In this document: positions 6,635-15,600 of the stretch, one piece after another | How positions within the stretch are numbered: position 1 is the stretch's first letter | Layout: every line of letters starts with the position of its first letter | NCBI GenBank assembly: GCA_050725495.1 | Contig: JBOHHM010000044.1 | Coordinates: 1-29,466 of the forward strand | Origin: JBOHHM01 sp050725495 | GTDB taxonomy: Bacteria > Pseudomonadota > Gammaproteobacteria > Burkholderiales > Burkholderiaceae_C | Direction of reading: 5' to 3' | DNA length: 29,466 bases | Program-made: the position numbers and the translations under genes | Notes under the pieces: model-generated | Seen by the model: the letters and a program-made list of their open reading frames with translations, nothing else | The model's database searches: none | Told to the model about the DNA's origin: nothing

Positions 6635-8065
6635 TCAGGCCGCCGTGTAGGCGGTCTTGACCGTGGTGTAGAACTCCGCCGCGTAGCGCCCCTGCTCGCG
6701 TGAGCCGTAGCTCGAGCCCTTGCGGCCTCCGAAGGGCACGTGGTAGTCGACGCCGGCTGTGGGCACATTGACCATCACCATGCCAGCCTGGGCCTCGCGC
6801 TTGAACTGCGTCGCGTACTTGAGCGAGCTGGTGCACACGCCAGCCGACAGGCCGAACTCGGTGTCGTTGGCCAGCGCCAGCGCGTGCTCGAAATCGTCGG
6901 CGGCGATCACGCAGGCCACCGGGCCAAAGATCTCCTCGCGCGCAATGCGCATGCCGGCGTCGGCATCGACGAACAGGGCCGGCTCGAGGTAATGACCGCG
7001 TGTGCGGCGCTCGAGCAGGCGGCCGCCGAAGGCCAGCGTCGCGCCCTCGCCGCGGCCGATCTCGAGATAGGACAGGTCCTGCTGCAGCTGGGCTTCGTCG
7101 ACGACCGGGCCGATGTCGGTGCCTGCCGCGCGCGCATCGCCGACCTGCAGCTGGCGCAGCCGCTCGGTGACGCCCTCGACGAAGCGCGGCAGGATGCCTT
7201 TTTGCACGATGAAGCGGCTCGACGCGGTGCAGCGCTGGCCGGTGGAGTAGTAGCCACCCTGGACCGCGCAGTTCACGGCCGTCGCGAGGTCGGCATCGTC
7301 GAGCACGACCAGCGGGTTCTTGCCGCCCATTTCGAGCTGGACCTTGGCAAAGCGCTGGGCCGCGGCGGCCAGCACGCGCCGGCCGGTGCTCACCGAGCCG
7401 GTGAAGCTGATCGCAGCGACGTCCTGGTGACCGAGCAGGGTCTGGCCGACGCGGCTGCCAGGCCCCATCACCAGGTTGAACACGCCCGCGGGCAGTCCCG
7501 AACGGCTGATGATGTCGGCCAGCGCCCAGGCCGAACCGGGCACCAGGTCGGCCGGCTTGAACACGACGCAGTTGCCGAAGGCCAGCGCCGGCGCGATCTT
7601 CCAGGCCGGAATCGCGAACGGAAAGTTCCATGGCGTGATGATGCCGACCACGCCGAGCGGCTCGCGTGTGATGTCGACCTCCACGCCCGGGCGCACCGAG
7701 GGCAGGTGCTCGCCACCGCCACGCACGACTTCCCCCGCGAAGAAGCGAAAGATCTGGCCGGCGCGCGCGACTTCGGCGGTCGCCTCGGGCAGGGTCTTGC
7801 CCTCTTCGCGCGCCAGCAGGTCACCGAGCTCGTCCTTGCGCGCCAGGATCTCCGCCGCGATCCGCTCCAGCGCGTCGGCGCGCGCCTGCAGCGCCCCGCG
7901 TGCCCAGGCCGGGAAGGCCGTGCGGGCCGCGACGATTGCCGCTTCGGTCTGTGCGGCGTCGGCGTGGGCGTATTCGCCGACCAGGTCGTCGAGGTCCGAC
8001 GGGTTGATGTTGCGGCGCATATCGGCGCCCGCTGTCCACTGTCCGGCGATGTAATTGAGCTTCAT
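6635..8065 (-). CDS. NAD(P)-dependent aldehyde dehydrogenase, probably glutarate semialdehyde or a related acid semialdehyde
   Basis: A 476-residue aldehyde dehydrogenase of usual length. The active-site residues are all present: PWNFPFAIP with Asn147, VVFKPAD with Lys170, the nucleotide-binding FTGSVSTGRRV at 221-231, general base Glu245 in LEMGGKNP and nucleophile Cys279 in GQRCTASS. The overall sequence is closest in feel to the 2-oxoglutarate-semialdehyde and succinate-semialdehyde dehydrogenase group. The start at 8065 is supported by AGGAAA six bases upstream. It is third in the gcdH-CoA-transferase operon, 42 bases after the transferase. In context it would oxidise glutarate semialdehyde to glutarate. 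An oxidative decarboxylation of 2-formylglutarate is an alternative. The family call is firm; the substrate comes from context. Confidence 0.9.
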   Translation of the reverse strand: MKLNYIAGQWTAGADMRRNINPSDLDDLVGEYAHADAAQTEAAIVAARTAFPAWARGALQARADALERIAAEILARKDELGDLLAREEGKTLPEATAEVARAGQIFRFFAGEVVRGGGEHLPSVRPGVEVDITREPLGVVGIITPWNFPFAIPAWKIAPALAFGNCVVFKPADLVPGSAWALADIISRSGLPAGVFNLVMGPGSRVGQTLLGHQDVAAISFTGSVSTGRRVLAAAAQRFAKVQLEMGGKNPLVVLDDADLATAVNCAVQGGYYSTGQRCTASSRFIVQKGILPRFVEGVTERLRQLQVGDARAAGTDIGPVVDEAQLQQDLSYLEIGRGEGATLAFGGRLLERRTRGHYLEPALFVDADAGMRIAREEIFGPVACVIAADDFEHALALANDTEFGLSAGVCTSSLKYATQFKREAQAGMVMVNVPTAGVDYHVPFGGRKGSSYGSREQGRYAAEFYTTVKTAYTAA

Positions 8066-8107
8066 GGTGTTTCCTGGTGGGGCCCCTGCCTGAGCTGGCG
8101 GGGCCTG

Positions 8108-9349
8108 TCAAATGATGGCATCGCGCCGCAGCGCGTCAAGCGCCGCAGCGTCGACGGCCAGCCAGTCGGCGAGCACCTCGCCGGTGTGCTGGCCCAGCTG
8201 CGGCGGGGCCAGCCGGTAGCGCACCGGCGTATCGGACAGCCGAATCGGGTTGGCCACCAGCGGCACCGTGCCCGCAGCGGGATGCGGCAGCTCGATGCGC
8301 AGGCCGCGGGCCTGCACCTGCGGGTCGGCAAAGACTTCGTCGATCCGGTTGATCGGGCCGCAGGGCACGCCGGCCGCTTCCAGTGCCGCCACCCAGTCGC
8401 GCGTGGTGCGCTGCACGGTCGCCTGGCGCAGCAGCGGGATCAGCACCGCGCGGTGCGCCACGCGCTGCGGGTTGGTGGCGAACCGCGGATCCTCGGCCCA
8501 TTCGGGGTGGCCCGCGACCTTGCAGAACTTGGCGAACTGGCCGTCGTTGCCGATCGCCAGGATCATGTCGCCGTCGGCGGTCGGAAAGTCCTGGTAGGGC
8601 ACGATGTTCGGGTGCGCATTGCCCATGCGCCGCGGCACCACGCCGCCGGCCAGGAAGTTCGAGGCCTGGTTGGCCAGGCAGGCAATCTGCACATCGAGCA
8701 GGGCCAGGTCGATCTGCTGGCCGCGGCCCGAGCGCGCACGTTCGGCCAGCGCCGCCTGTACGGCAATCGTGGCGTACAGGCCGGTCATGATGTCGGTCAG
8801 CGCCACGCCGACCTTCTGCGGGCCGGCACCTTCTTCGCCGTCGGCACGGCCTGTCACGCTCATCAGGCCGCCCATGCCCTGGATCAGGAAGTCGTAGCCG
8901 GCGCGCGGCGCATAGGGACCGGTCTGGCCGAAGCCGGTGATCGAACAGTAGACCAGCCGGGGGTTGAGGGCCGAGAGGCTCTCATAGTCCAGGCCATACT
9001 GCTTCAGGCCGTCGAGCTTGAAGTTCTCCAGCAGCACATCGGCCTGCTGGGCCAGCTGCCGAATCAAGGCCTGGCCTTGCGGTTGCGCCATGTCGATGGT
9101 GACCGAACGCTTGTTGCGGTTGGCGCACAGGAAATAGGCCGCCTCCGTGGTGTCGCGGCCGGCCTCGTCCTTCAGATAGGGCGGGCCCCAGGAGCGCGTG
9201 TCGTCGCCGGCGCCGGGGCGCTCGACCTTCACGACATCGGCGCCCAGGTCGGCCAGCAGCTGGCCGGCCCAGGGCCCGGCCAGCACGCGCGAGAGGTCGA
9301 GCACACGCACGCCGCTCAGCGGCGCGGCTCGGGTCGCAGCGGCGCTCAT
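8108..9349 (-). CDS. CaiB/BaiF-type CoA-transferase (family III), probably succinyl-CoA:glutarate CoA-transferase
   Basis: A 413-residue family III CoA-transferase. The N-terminal GVRVLDLSRVLAGPWAGQLLADLGADVVKVERP at 13-45 is diagnostic, followed by NRNKRSVTIDM, ENFKLDGLKQYGLDYE, CSITGFGQTGPYAPRAGYD and the catalytic aspartate at about residue 186 in VGVALTDIMTG. Its gene starts four bases after the glutaryl-CoA dehydrogenase stop, so the two are almost certainly cotranscribed. A transferase directly paired with glutaryl-CoA dehydrogenase most likely moves CoA from succinyl-CoA to glutarate, as the SUGCT family does. No strong ribosome binding site is visible, which fits translational coupling to the upstream gene. 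The donor and acceptor are inferred from the neighbours. Confidence 0.9.
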   Translation of the reverse strand: MSAAATRAAPLSGVRVLDLSRVLAGPWAGQLLADLGADVVKVERPGAGDDTRSWGPPYLKDEAGRDTTEAAYFLCANRNKRSVTIDMAQPQGQALIRQLAQQADVLLENFKLDGLKQYGLDYESLSALNPRLVYCSITGFGQTGPYAPRAGYDFLIQGMGGLMSVTGRADGEEGAGPQKVGVALTDIMTGLYATIAVQAALAERARSGRGQQIDLALLDVQIACLANQASNFLAGGVVPRRMGNAHPNIVPYQDFPTADGDMILAIGNDGQFAKFCKVAGHPEWAEDPRFATNPQRVAHRAVLIPLLRQATVQRTTRDWVAALEAAGVPCGPINRIDEVFADPQVQARGLRIELPHPAAGTVPLVANPIRLSDTPVRYRLAPPQLGQHTGEVLADWLAVDAAALDALRRDAII

Positions 9350-9353
9350 CGGC

Positions 9354-10547
9354 TCAGTTCGCGAACGCCGCGATGCCGGTAATGGCGCGGCCCAGGATCA
9401 GGGCATGGACGTCGTGCGTGCCCTCGTAGGTGTTGACCACCTCGAGGTTCACCAGGTGGCGCGCCACGCCGAACTCGTCGGAAATGCCGTTGCCGCCCAT
9501 CATGTCGCGCGCCATGCGGGCGATCTCCAGGCTCTTGCCGCAGCTGTTGCGCTTCATGATCGATGTGATCTCGACCGCCGCCGTGCCTTCGTCCTTCATG
9601 CGCCCCAGGCGCAGGCAGCCCTGCAGTCCGAGGGTGATTTCGGTTTGCATGTCCGCGAGCTTTTTCTGGATCAGCTGATTGGCGGCGAGCGGCCGGCCGA
9701 ACTGCTTGCGATCGAGCACGTACTGGCGGGCCCGGTGGAAGCAGTCTTCGGCCGCGCCCAGCGCACCCCAGGCAATGCCGTAGCGCGCGCTGTTGAGGCA
9801 GGTGAACGGCCCCTTCAAGCCGCGCACTTCGGGGAAGGCGTTTTCTTCGGGGCAGAACACGTTGTCCATCACGATTTCACCGGTGATCGAGGCGCGCAGA
9901 CCCACCTTGCCGTGCACCGCGGGAGCGCTCAGGCCCTTCCAGCCTTTTTCGAGCACAAAGCCGCGAATCGCGCCCTCGTCGTCCTTGGCCCAAACCACGA
10001 ACACGTCGGCGATCGGGCTGTTGGTGATCCACATCTTGGCGCCCGAGAGGCAATAGCCGCCCTCGACCTTGCGCGCCCGGGTCACCATGCTGCCCGGGTC
10101 GGAACCATGGTCGGGCTCCGTCAGGCCAAAGCAGCCTATCGATTGGCCGCTGGCGAGCTTGGGCAGGTATTTCTGGCGGGTCGCCTCGTTGCCGAATGCG
10201 TGGATCGGCACCATGACCAGCGAGCTTTGCACGCTCATCATGGAGCGATAGCCCGAGTCGACTCGCTCGACTTCGCGCGCGACCAGGCCGTAGCTCACAT
10301 AGTTGAGGCCGGCGCCGCCGTAGGCCTCGGGGATGGTCGGGCCCAGCAGGCCGAGCTCGCCCATTTCGCGGAAGATCGCGGGGTCGGTCTTCTCGTGGCG
10401 GAAGGCTTCGAGCACCCGCGGCGCCAGGCGCTCCTGGCAGTAGGCGCGCGCGCTGTCGCGGACCATGCGCTCTTCGGCGCTGAGCTGCTGCTCGAGCAGC
10501 AGGGCGTCGTCCCAATGAAAACTGGCTTTCACGTTCGAAAAACTCAT
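9354..10547 (-). CDS. gcdH: Glutaryl-CoA dehydrogenase
   Basis: A 397-residue FAD enzyme of the acyl-CoA dehydrogenase family that oxidises and decarboxylates glutaryl-CoA to crotonyl-CoA, passing electrons to ETF. Subfamily features are visible: GYRSMMSVQSSL near 99-110, carrying the arginine (101) and serine (105) that bind the glutaryl carboxylate; the flavin-contacting GCFGLTEPDHGSDPGSM; the WITNSPIADVFVVWAK strand; and the catalytic Glu375 in NTYEGTHDVHALILGRAITG. Length matches the family. The ATG at 10547 has AAGGAG six bases upstream. It leads the operon with the CoA-transferase and aldehyde dehydrogenase and is divergent from a LysR regulator, a common arrangement for gcdH. It would be the exit to central metabolism for the glutarate formed in this window. 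Confidence 0.96.
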   Translation of the reverse strand: MSFSNVKASFHWDDALLLEQQLSAEERMVRDSARAYCQERLAPRVLEAFRHEKTDPAIFREMGELGLLGPTIPEAYGGAGLNYVSYGLVAREVERVDSGYRSMMSVQSSLVMVPIHAFGNEATRQKYLPKLASGQSIGCFGLTEPDHGSDPGSMVTRARKVEGGYCLSGAKMWITNSPIADVFVVWAKDDEGAIRGFVLEKGWKGLSAPAVHGKVGLRASITGEIVMDNVFCPEENAFPEVRGLKGPFTCLNSARYGIAWGALGAAEDCFHRARQYVLDRKQFGRPLAANQLIQKKLADMQTEITLGLQGCLRLGRMKDEGTAAVEITSIMKRNSCGKSLEIARMARDMMGGNGISDEFGVARHLVNLEVVNTYEGTHDVHALILGRAITGIAAFAN

Positions 10548-10573
10548 GACTAACTCCTTAGGGTCCAGCGCTG

Positions 10574-10590
10574 GGGAAACCGGCTTTCCC
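10574..10590. promoter_or_regulatory. Inverted repeat between gcdH and lysR (1)
   Basis: GGGAAA, a five-base CCGGC spacer and TTTCCC form a perfect six-base inverted repeat in the 182-base divergent intergenic region. It lies close to gcdH, so it is probably in that gene's leader. It may be a hairpin or a regulator site. Confidence 0.4.
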
Positions 10591-10634
10591 TCGATGCTCG
10601 CTGCAAAAATACGGACTCAGAGTGGAATTTAAAA

Positions 10635-10647
10635 CCTTCGGCGAAGG
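10635..10647. promoter_or_regulatory. Inverted repeat between gcdH and lysR (2)
   Basis: CCTTC-GGC-GAAGG is a perfect five-base inverted repeat preceded by an AT-rich stretch (TTTAAAA). It lies mid-way in the divergent intergenic region, where a LysR protein usually binds. No confident -35/-10 pair was found for either gene. Confidence 0.4.
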
Positions 10648-10729
10648 CACGCAAACGACTTTTTGGCACGTATGAGTGCGAAAATGGAACTCCGCTCCGA
10701 ATACTCCCCCAGGCCGCTGAAAGACCGCA

Positions 10730-11638
10730 ATGCGTCGCAAAATCCCCTCCACCGCAGCCCTGGCCGCGCTTGAATCGGCCGCCCGGCACCAGAGCTTCAC
10801 GCTGGCCGCCAGCGAACTGGCCCTGACCCAGAGTGCCGTGTGCCGGCAGATCGCCGGCCTCGAAGAGTTCCTCGGCGTCAAGCTGTTTCGCCGTTCCGCG
10901 CGCGGCGTGGTGCTGACCGAAGCCGGCGAGAACTACAGCCGCAGCGTGCGCGCGCGACTCGACGAGGTCGAGCGCGACACACTGGAGCTGATGACCCGGG
11001 GCGGCGCCGGCGGCTCGCTCGAGCTGGGCGTGGTGCCGACCTTTGCCACGCGCTGGCTGCTGCCGCGCCTGGCCCGTTTCCAGCGTGCCTGCCCCGGCGT
11101 GACCGTGCACCTGACACCGCGCACCCGCCCTTTTCTGTTCAAGGAAGCCGGGCTCGACGCGGCCATCCACGCCGGCGATGGTGACTGGCCCGGCACCCGG
11201 GCGCGGCTGCTGATGCGTGAACCGCTGCTGGCCGTCGCCAGCCCGGCGCTGATCGCCCCGCGCCGGCGCTGCAAGCCCGCCGAGCTGGCCTCGCTGCCGC
11301 TGCTGCAGCTCAGCACCCGGCCCTACGCCTGGCGGCAATGGTTCGAGTCGCTGGGCCTGGCGGTGGCCCACGACATGGCCGGCCCGCGCATGGAGCTGTT
11401 TTCCATGCTGACCGCAGCCGCCATCCATGGGCTGGGGGCCGCGCTGATCCCGCCCTTTCTGATCGAGGACGAACTGGCCAGCGGCCAGCTGATACCGCTG
11501 ATCGACCATCAGTTCATGAGCGACCGGGCTTACTACCTCATTTACCCCGAACACCAGGCCGGCAATCCGGCCCTGGTCGCGTTTCGCGAGTGGATCGCGG
11601 CCGAGGCGGCGCAGCATGGCAGCGCCGCAGCAGGCTGA
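10730..11638 (+). CDS. LysR-family transcriptional regulator, GcvA-like (GcdR-type position)
   Basis: A 302-residue LysR protein. The N-terminal winged helix covers about residues 5-65 (ALAALESAARHQSFTLAASELALTQSAVCRQIAGLEEFLGVKLFRR) and ends with VVLTEAGENY. The effector domain starts near 92 with LELGVVPTFATRWLLPRL, the typical opening of the GcvA-like subgroup. The C-terminal part (AAIHGLGAALIPPFLIEDEL, then LIPLI) is also of that type. It is transcribed divergently from gcdH with 182 bases between them, so it very likely controls the gcdH operon, with glutarate or a glutaryl compound as a plausible effector. The start codon is preceded by only a weak AAAGA. Family assignment is strong; the target is inferred from position. 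Confidence 0.92.
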   Translation: MRRKIPSTAALAALESAARHQSFTLAASELALTQSAVCRQIAGLEEFLGVKLFRRSARGVVLTEAGENYSRSVRARLDEVERDTLELMTRGGAGGSLELGVVPTFATRWLLPRLARFQRACPGVTVHLTPRTRPFLFKEAGLDAAIHAGDGDWPGTRARLLMREPLLAVASPALIAPRRRCKPAELASLPLLQLSTRPYAWRQWFESLGLAVAHDMAGPRMELFSMLTAAAIHGLGAALIPPFLIEDELASGQLIPLIDHQFMSDRAYYLIYPEHQAGNPALVAFREWIAAEAAQHGSAAAG

Positions 11639-11767
11639 GGGCGGACGGCGCGCAGCTGCGCAAAGTCCCCCGAAAATGCCGTATTTGCGTTTCAGTGGAC
11701 AATTGCGGGTTCAGCGCAAAGGGCCGCAGCTCCCTTTGACCGAGCCCACCCTTCGTAACATCCCATC

Positions 11768-12541
11768 ATGAGCGCATTCAACGAGGAGCAGGTCCTCAGT
11801 GTTCACCACTGGACCGACCGACTGTTCACCTTCACGACCACCCGCGACCAGTCGCTGCGTTTTTCCAACGGCCACTTCACCATGATAGGCCTGCGGGTCA
11901 ATGGCAAGCCGCTGCTGCGCGCCTACAGCATCGTCAGTGCGAACTACGAGGACCATCTCGAATTCCTCAGCATCAAGGTGCCCGACGGTCCGCTGACCTC
12001 GCGCCTGCAGCACATCCAGGTCGGCGACAGCATCATCGTGGGCCGCAAGCCGACCGGCACCCTGGTCACCGACTACCTGCTGCCCGGCAAGCACCTGTAC
12101 CTGCTGTCCACCGGCACCGGCCTGGCGCCGTTCATGAGCGTGATCCGGGACCCCGAGACCTACGAAAAATTCGACCAGATCGTCCTTGTGCACGGCGTGC
12201 GCCAGGTCGACGAACTCGCCTACCACGACCTGCTGGTCGAGCATTTGCCCAATCACGAGTTCCTCGGCGAGCTGGTCACGAGCAAGCTGCGCTACTACCC
12301 CACGGTCACCCGCGAACCCTACCGCAACATGGGCCGCGTGACCGCGCTGATCGAGAGCGGCAAGCTGTTCGAAGACCTGGGCCTGCCCGCTCTGGACGCC
12401 GCGAACGACCGCGTGATGATCTGCGGCAGCCCCGGCATGCTGCGCGACCTCAAGCACATGCTGGAACACCGCGGCTTCAAGGAAGGCAATACCTCGAGGC
12501 CGGGCGATTTCGTCATCGAGCGCGCCTTCGCCGAACAGTGA
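11768..12541 (+). CDS. fpr: Ferredoxin-NADP+ reductase, second copy
   Basis: A 257-residue FAD enzyme exchanging electrons between NADP(H) and ferredoxin or flavodoxin. FAD-binding RAYS is at residues 51-54, the NADP-binding GTGLAPFMS at 116-124, CGSPGML lies near 218, and the end is VIERAFAEQ, as in the bacterial subclass. By my comparison it differs from the copy at 26422-27195 at about 40 of 257 positions. The similarity extends some 35-40 bases upstream of the ATG, but the GGAGA ribosome binding site of the other copy is absent here. It sits alone between lysR and the nicB-like gene, with no ferredoxin beside it. Possibly it is a diverged duplicate that serves another ferredoxin or is weakly expressed. 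Confidence 0.93.
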   Translation: MSAFNEEQVLSVHHWTDRLFTFTTTRDQSLRFSNGHFTMIGLRVNGKPLLRAYSIVSANYEDHLEFLSIKVPDGPLTSRLQHIQVGDSIIVGRKPTGTLVTDYLLPGKHLYLLSTGTGLAPFMSVIRDPETYEKFDQIVLVHGVRQVDELAYHDLLVEHLPNHEFLGELVTSKLRYYPTVTREPYRNMGRVTALIESGKLFEDLGLPALDAANDRVMICGSPGMLRDLKHMLEHRGFKEGNTSRPGDFVIERAFAEQ

Positions 12542-12543
12542 GG

Positions 12544-12572
12544 CTGCCGCGTCAGGACACGAGGTAGGCGGC
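12544..12572 (-). pseudogene. Remnant of the 3' end of a thioesterase gene
   Basis: About 29 bases just after the second fpr copy closely match 29337-29363, the end of the thioesterase gene at the right edge. Read on the minus strand they encode AAYLVS then a stop, against GAYIVS then a stop in the edge gene. Only a few codons are left. The match is short, so it could be coincidence, but it lies beside a duplicated fpr gene. Confidence 0.45.
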
Positions 12573-12600
12573 CCGGGCAATGCCCGGCATGCCGCGTCAG
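12545..12600 (+). repeat. 11-base direct repeat flanking a 34-base segment
   Basis: TGCCGCGTCAG occurs at 12545-12555 and again at 12590-12600. The first copy spans the stop of the thioesterase remnant and the second spans the stop of the nicB-like gene, so both ends carry the same sequence. This may mark a recombination junction. Confidence 0.5.
12573..12587. terminator. GC-rich hairpin between convergent fpr copy and nicB-like gene
   Basis: CCGGGC-AAT-GCCCGG forms a perfect six-base stem with a three-base loop in the 55-base gap between two convergent stops. It has no T-run, so it is a possible rather than clear terminator. Confidence 0.4.
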
Positions 12601-15600
12601 TGACCGGACGGACTGCGGCGCACGCGTTCGGCCACGGCCTCAAGGTCGCGCCAGGGCGGCTTGTCGGGCGCGAAGCGCTGGCGCATGTAGCGCGCCAGCT
12701 CGGCGATCTGTCGGTCGTCGAGCGCGTCCTTGAAGGCCGGCATGAAACCGATGTCGCGCGTGGCGGGCTCGCGAACGCCCTCGAGGATGGCGCGCAGCAG
12801 GTTGTCCGGCCGCTCGCTGTGCAGGTTGCTGTTGAGCGCCAGCGGGATGTTGACACCCAGCAGACGGGGACCGTCGCCATCATGATGGCAGGCGCCGCAG
12901 GCCTGCTCGAACATGCGCTGCGCCGGGCCGGCGAGCGCACCGGCGGCGGCCTGTCCTCTTGCGATCGCGGCCTGCGCGGCGGCCGCCGCCTCGGCCTCGC
13001 TCAGCTTCGGATTGAATGAAGCCAGGTAGTGCGCCATCGCGCGCACATCCTCGTCGGGCAGGGCGCCGAGCTCCTTGACCACCGGCGCCATCGGGCCGGA
13101 AGCGACGCCGTGCTGCGCGCTGTGGCCCAAGCGCAGGTAGCGGTAGAGCTCGGCCTCGGTCCAGGGAACCGGGGCGCGGGTGGCCGAGGTCAGGGCCGGC
13201 GCCTCCCAGCCCTTGATCAATGCGCCGCCCAGAAAGGCCTTGCCGCCGCGCTCCGCGCCGAACGCATTGCGCTCGGTGTGGCAGGCGCCGCAATGGCCCA
13301 GCCCGTTGACCAGGTAGGCCCCGCGGTTCCATTGCGCCGATCGCTGGGGATCGGCCTGCGCGAGCGCGCCGGGCGTGAGGAACAGCGCGTTCCACATCGC
13401 CAGCAGAGGCCGAAAGCCGAAGGGAAACGCCAGCCGCGACTGCGGCACCTCCGAGCGCACCGCCGGCTGCGCCATCAGGTAGGCGTAGAGGGCGGTGAGG
13501 TCGTCGTCGGTGACCTGCGTGTAGGCGGTATAGGGAAAAGCGGGATACAGCCTGTGTCCGTCGCGCGAGATGCCTTCACGCATGGCGCGTTGGAAGGCGC
13601 TGAACGACCAGGCGCCGATCCCGGTCTCCACGTCGGGCGTCAGGTTGGTGGCATAGACGGTGCCGAAGGGGGTTTCCATCGCGCGGCCGCCGGCATTGGG
13701 CGCGCCGCCCGCCGCGGTGTGGCAGGTGACGCAGTTGCCGGCCGCCGCCAGCAGCCGCCCGCGCTCGATCGTGGCCGCGGTGTAAATCGACGCGTCGGGC
13801 CGCGTTACCGGTGCGATGGCCGAGCGCCAGCCCAGCACGGCGGCACCGAGTCCGATGGCACCGACCACGAGCGCCCCCGCGCGGGCCCACCAGCGACGTG
13901 CCGGCGGCCAGCGGATGTCGACCGGGGCGACGTGGTCCGCAGGCCCGGGCCGCTGGGCAGCGGTCGAAGCGGCCGGCGCCGCCAGCGGATGGAGCGCGGC
14001 GCGCACGACCTCGGGCGTGAACGGCGGCTGGCGAAAGCGCACACCCGTGGCGTCGAAGATGGCATTGGCGATCGCAGCCGTGCCCGGCACCGACGAGGAT
14101 TCACCGGCACCGAGCGGGGGCTGGTCGGGACGAGGCATGCTCATCACCTCGATCACCGGCACCTCGCGGAAACTGAGGATTGGGTAGCTGCCCCACTCGC
14201 GGCTGGCCACCACGTTGCTGAGCGGGTCGACCCGCACGCGCTCCTTGAGCGCCCGGCTCGTCGTCTGCACCACGTTGCCGTGGATCTGGTGGCGCACACC
14301 CGCCGGGTTGATCATCAGGCCGGCGTCGTGGCCGACGACGACGCGCTTGACATGCACCTCGCCGGTGACCCGGTTGACATCGACGTCGGCGACCCAGGCC
14401 GCCCACGCTGCGCCGAAGCCCGGCCATTGGCTGTGCACGTAGCGCGCATAGGCTACGCCCTGGCCATGCAGCCAGTCGCCGGTGGCGCCCTGCTGCTGGG
14501 GCCGCGTGTGCGGCAGCCATCCGGCGCGCTCGGCGGTGGCCTGAAGTAATTCGTGGGCGCGCGGGTCTTGGAGGTGGCTCAGCCGGAACGCCACCGGGTC
14601 CGCGCCGGCCGCCGTGGCCAGCTCGTCGACATAGGACTCGTGGGCAAAGGAGTTCGGCAGCGCCGACACGCCGCGCAGCCATGAAGCGCGCAGGATCGGC
14701 GCCATGTCGTTGACCGTGACGCGCAGGTTGTCGATCTCGTAGGGCGGCCGCGCCGTGCGGTCACCCATCTCGAAGACCTGCGCGGCCGGCTCGATGGTGC
14801 GCGTCAGCAGCAGGGCCAGCGTCGGCGCGCCGTTGGAAGGGTAGGAGGTCGAGAAGTCATAGGCCGCGATCGAGCCGTCGCCATCCAGGCCGCCGCGCAC
14901 CTGCATCCATTGCGCCGCCCCCTTGGGCTCCCACAGATGCTCCTGTTCGCGGCTGAGCTGCACGCGTACCGGAGCGCCGACAGCGCGCGACAGCAGCGCC
15001 GCGTCGGCCGCCACGTCGTCGGCGCAGTTGCGCCCATAGCAACCGGCAGCCTCCATGCGCACGACCTCGATGGCCATGTCGGCCAGGCCCAGCAGGCGCG
15101 CGAGATCGGCGCGCAGCACATGCGGGTTCTGCGTGCCGGCGTAGACCGTCAGCGCGTGGGGCCTGGCGTCCTCGCCGCGCCAGTCGGCCAGCGCGCACGA
15201 GGGCCCGATCGAGGCGTGCATCTGGTAGGGCCAGATGTAGGTGCGCGGCATGGCTTGCGCCGCGCCGGCCAGCGCGGCGTCGACATCGCCTTCATCGACC
15301 AGCCGACGCGGCGTGGCGGGGTTGGCACGCAGGGCCTGGCCCAGATCGTCGAGCGCTGGCAGACCGGGCCAGGCCTTCCAGCGCACACGCAACTCGGCCG
15401 CCGCCTGCTCGGCGTGCTCCTCGCGTTCGGCCACGACGCCAACGAAATCGCGGATCACCACCACCGCGCGCACGCCCGGAATATGGGCGATCGACGACTC
15501 GTCGACCGACTCGAACGTGTTGCCAATGAAGTCGCCGTGGTCGGCCCCGGCGTACGGCGGGCGCACGACCCGGCCGTGCAGCATGCCGGGCACGCGCATG

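Noticed and set aside
6740..9382. 880-codon plus-strand open frame across the aldehyde dehydrogenase and CoA-transferase genes
   Set aside because: It spans two well-supported minus-strand genes and the gap between them; its composition is that of a GC-skew shadow and no family is recognisable.
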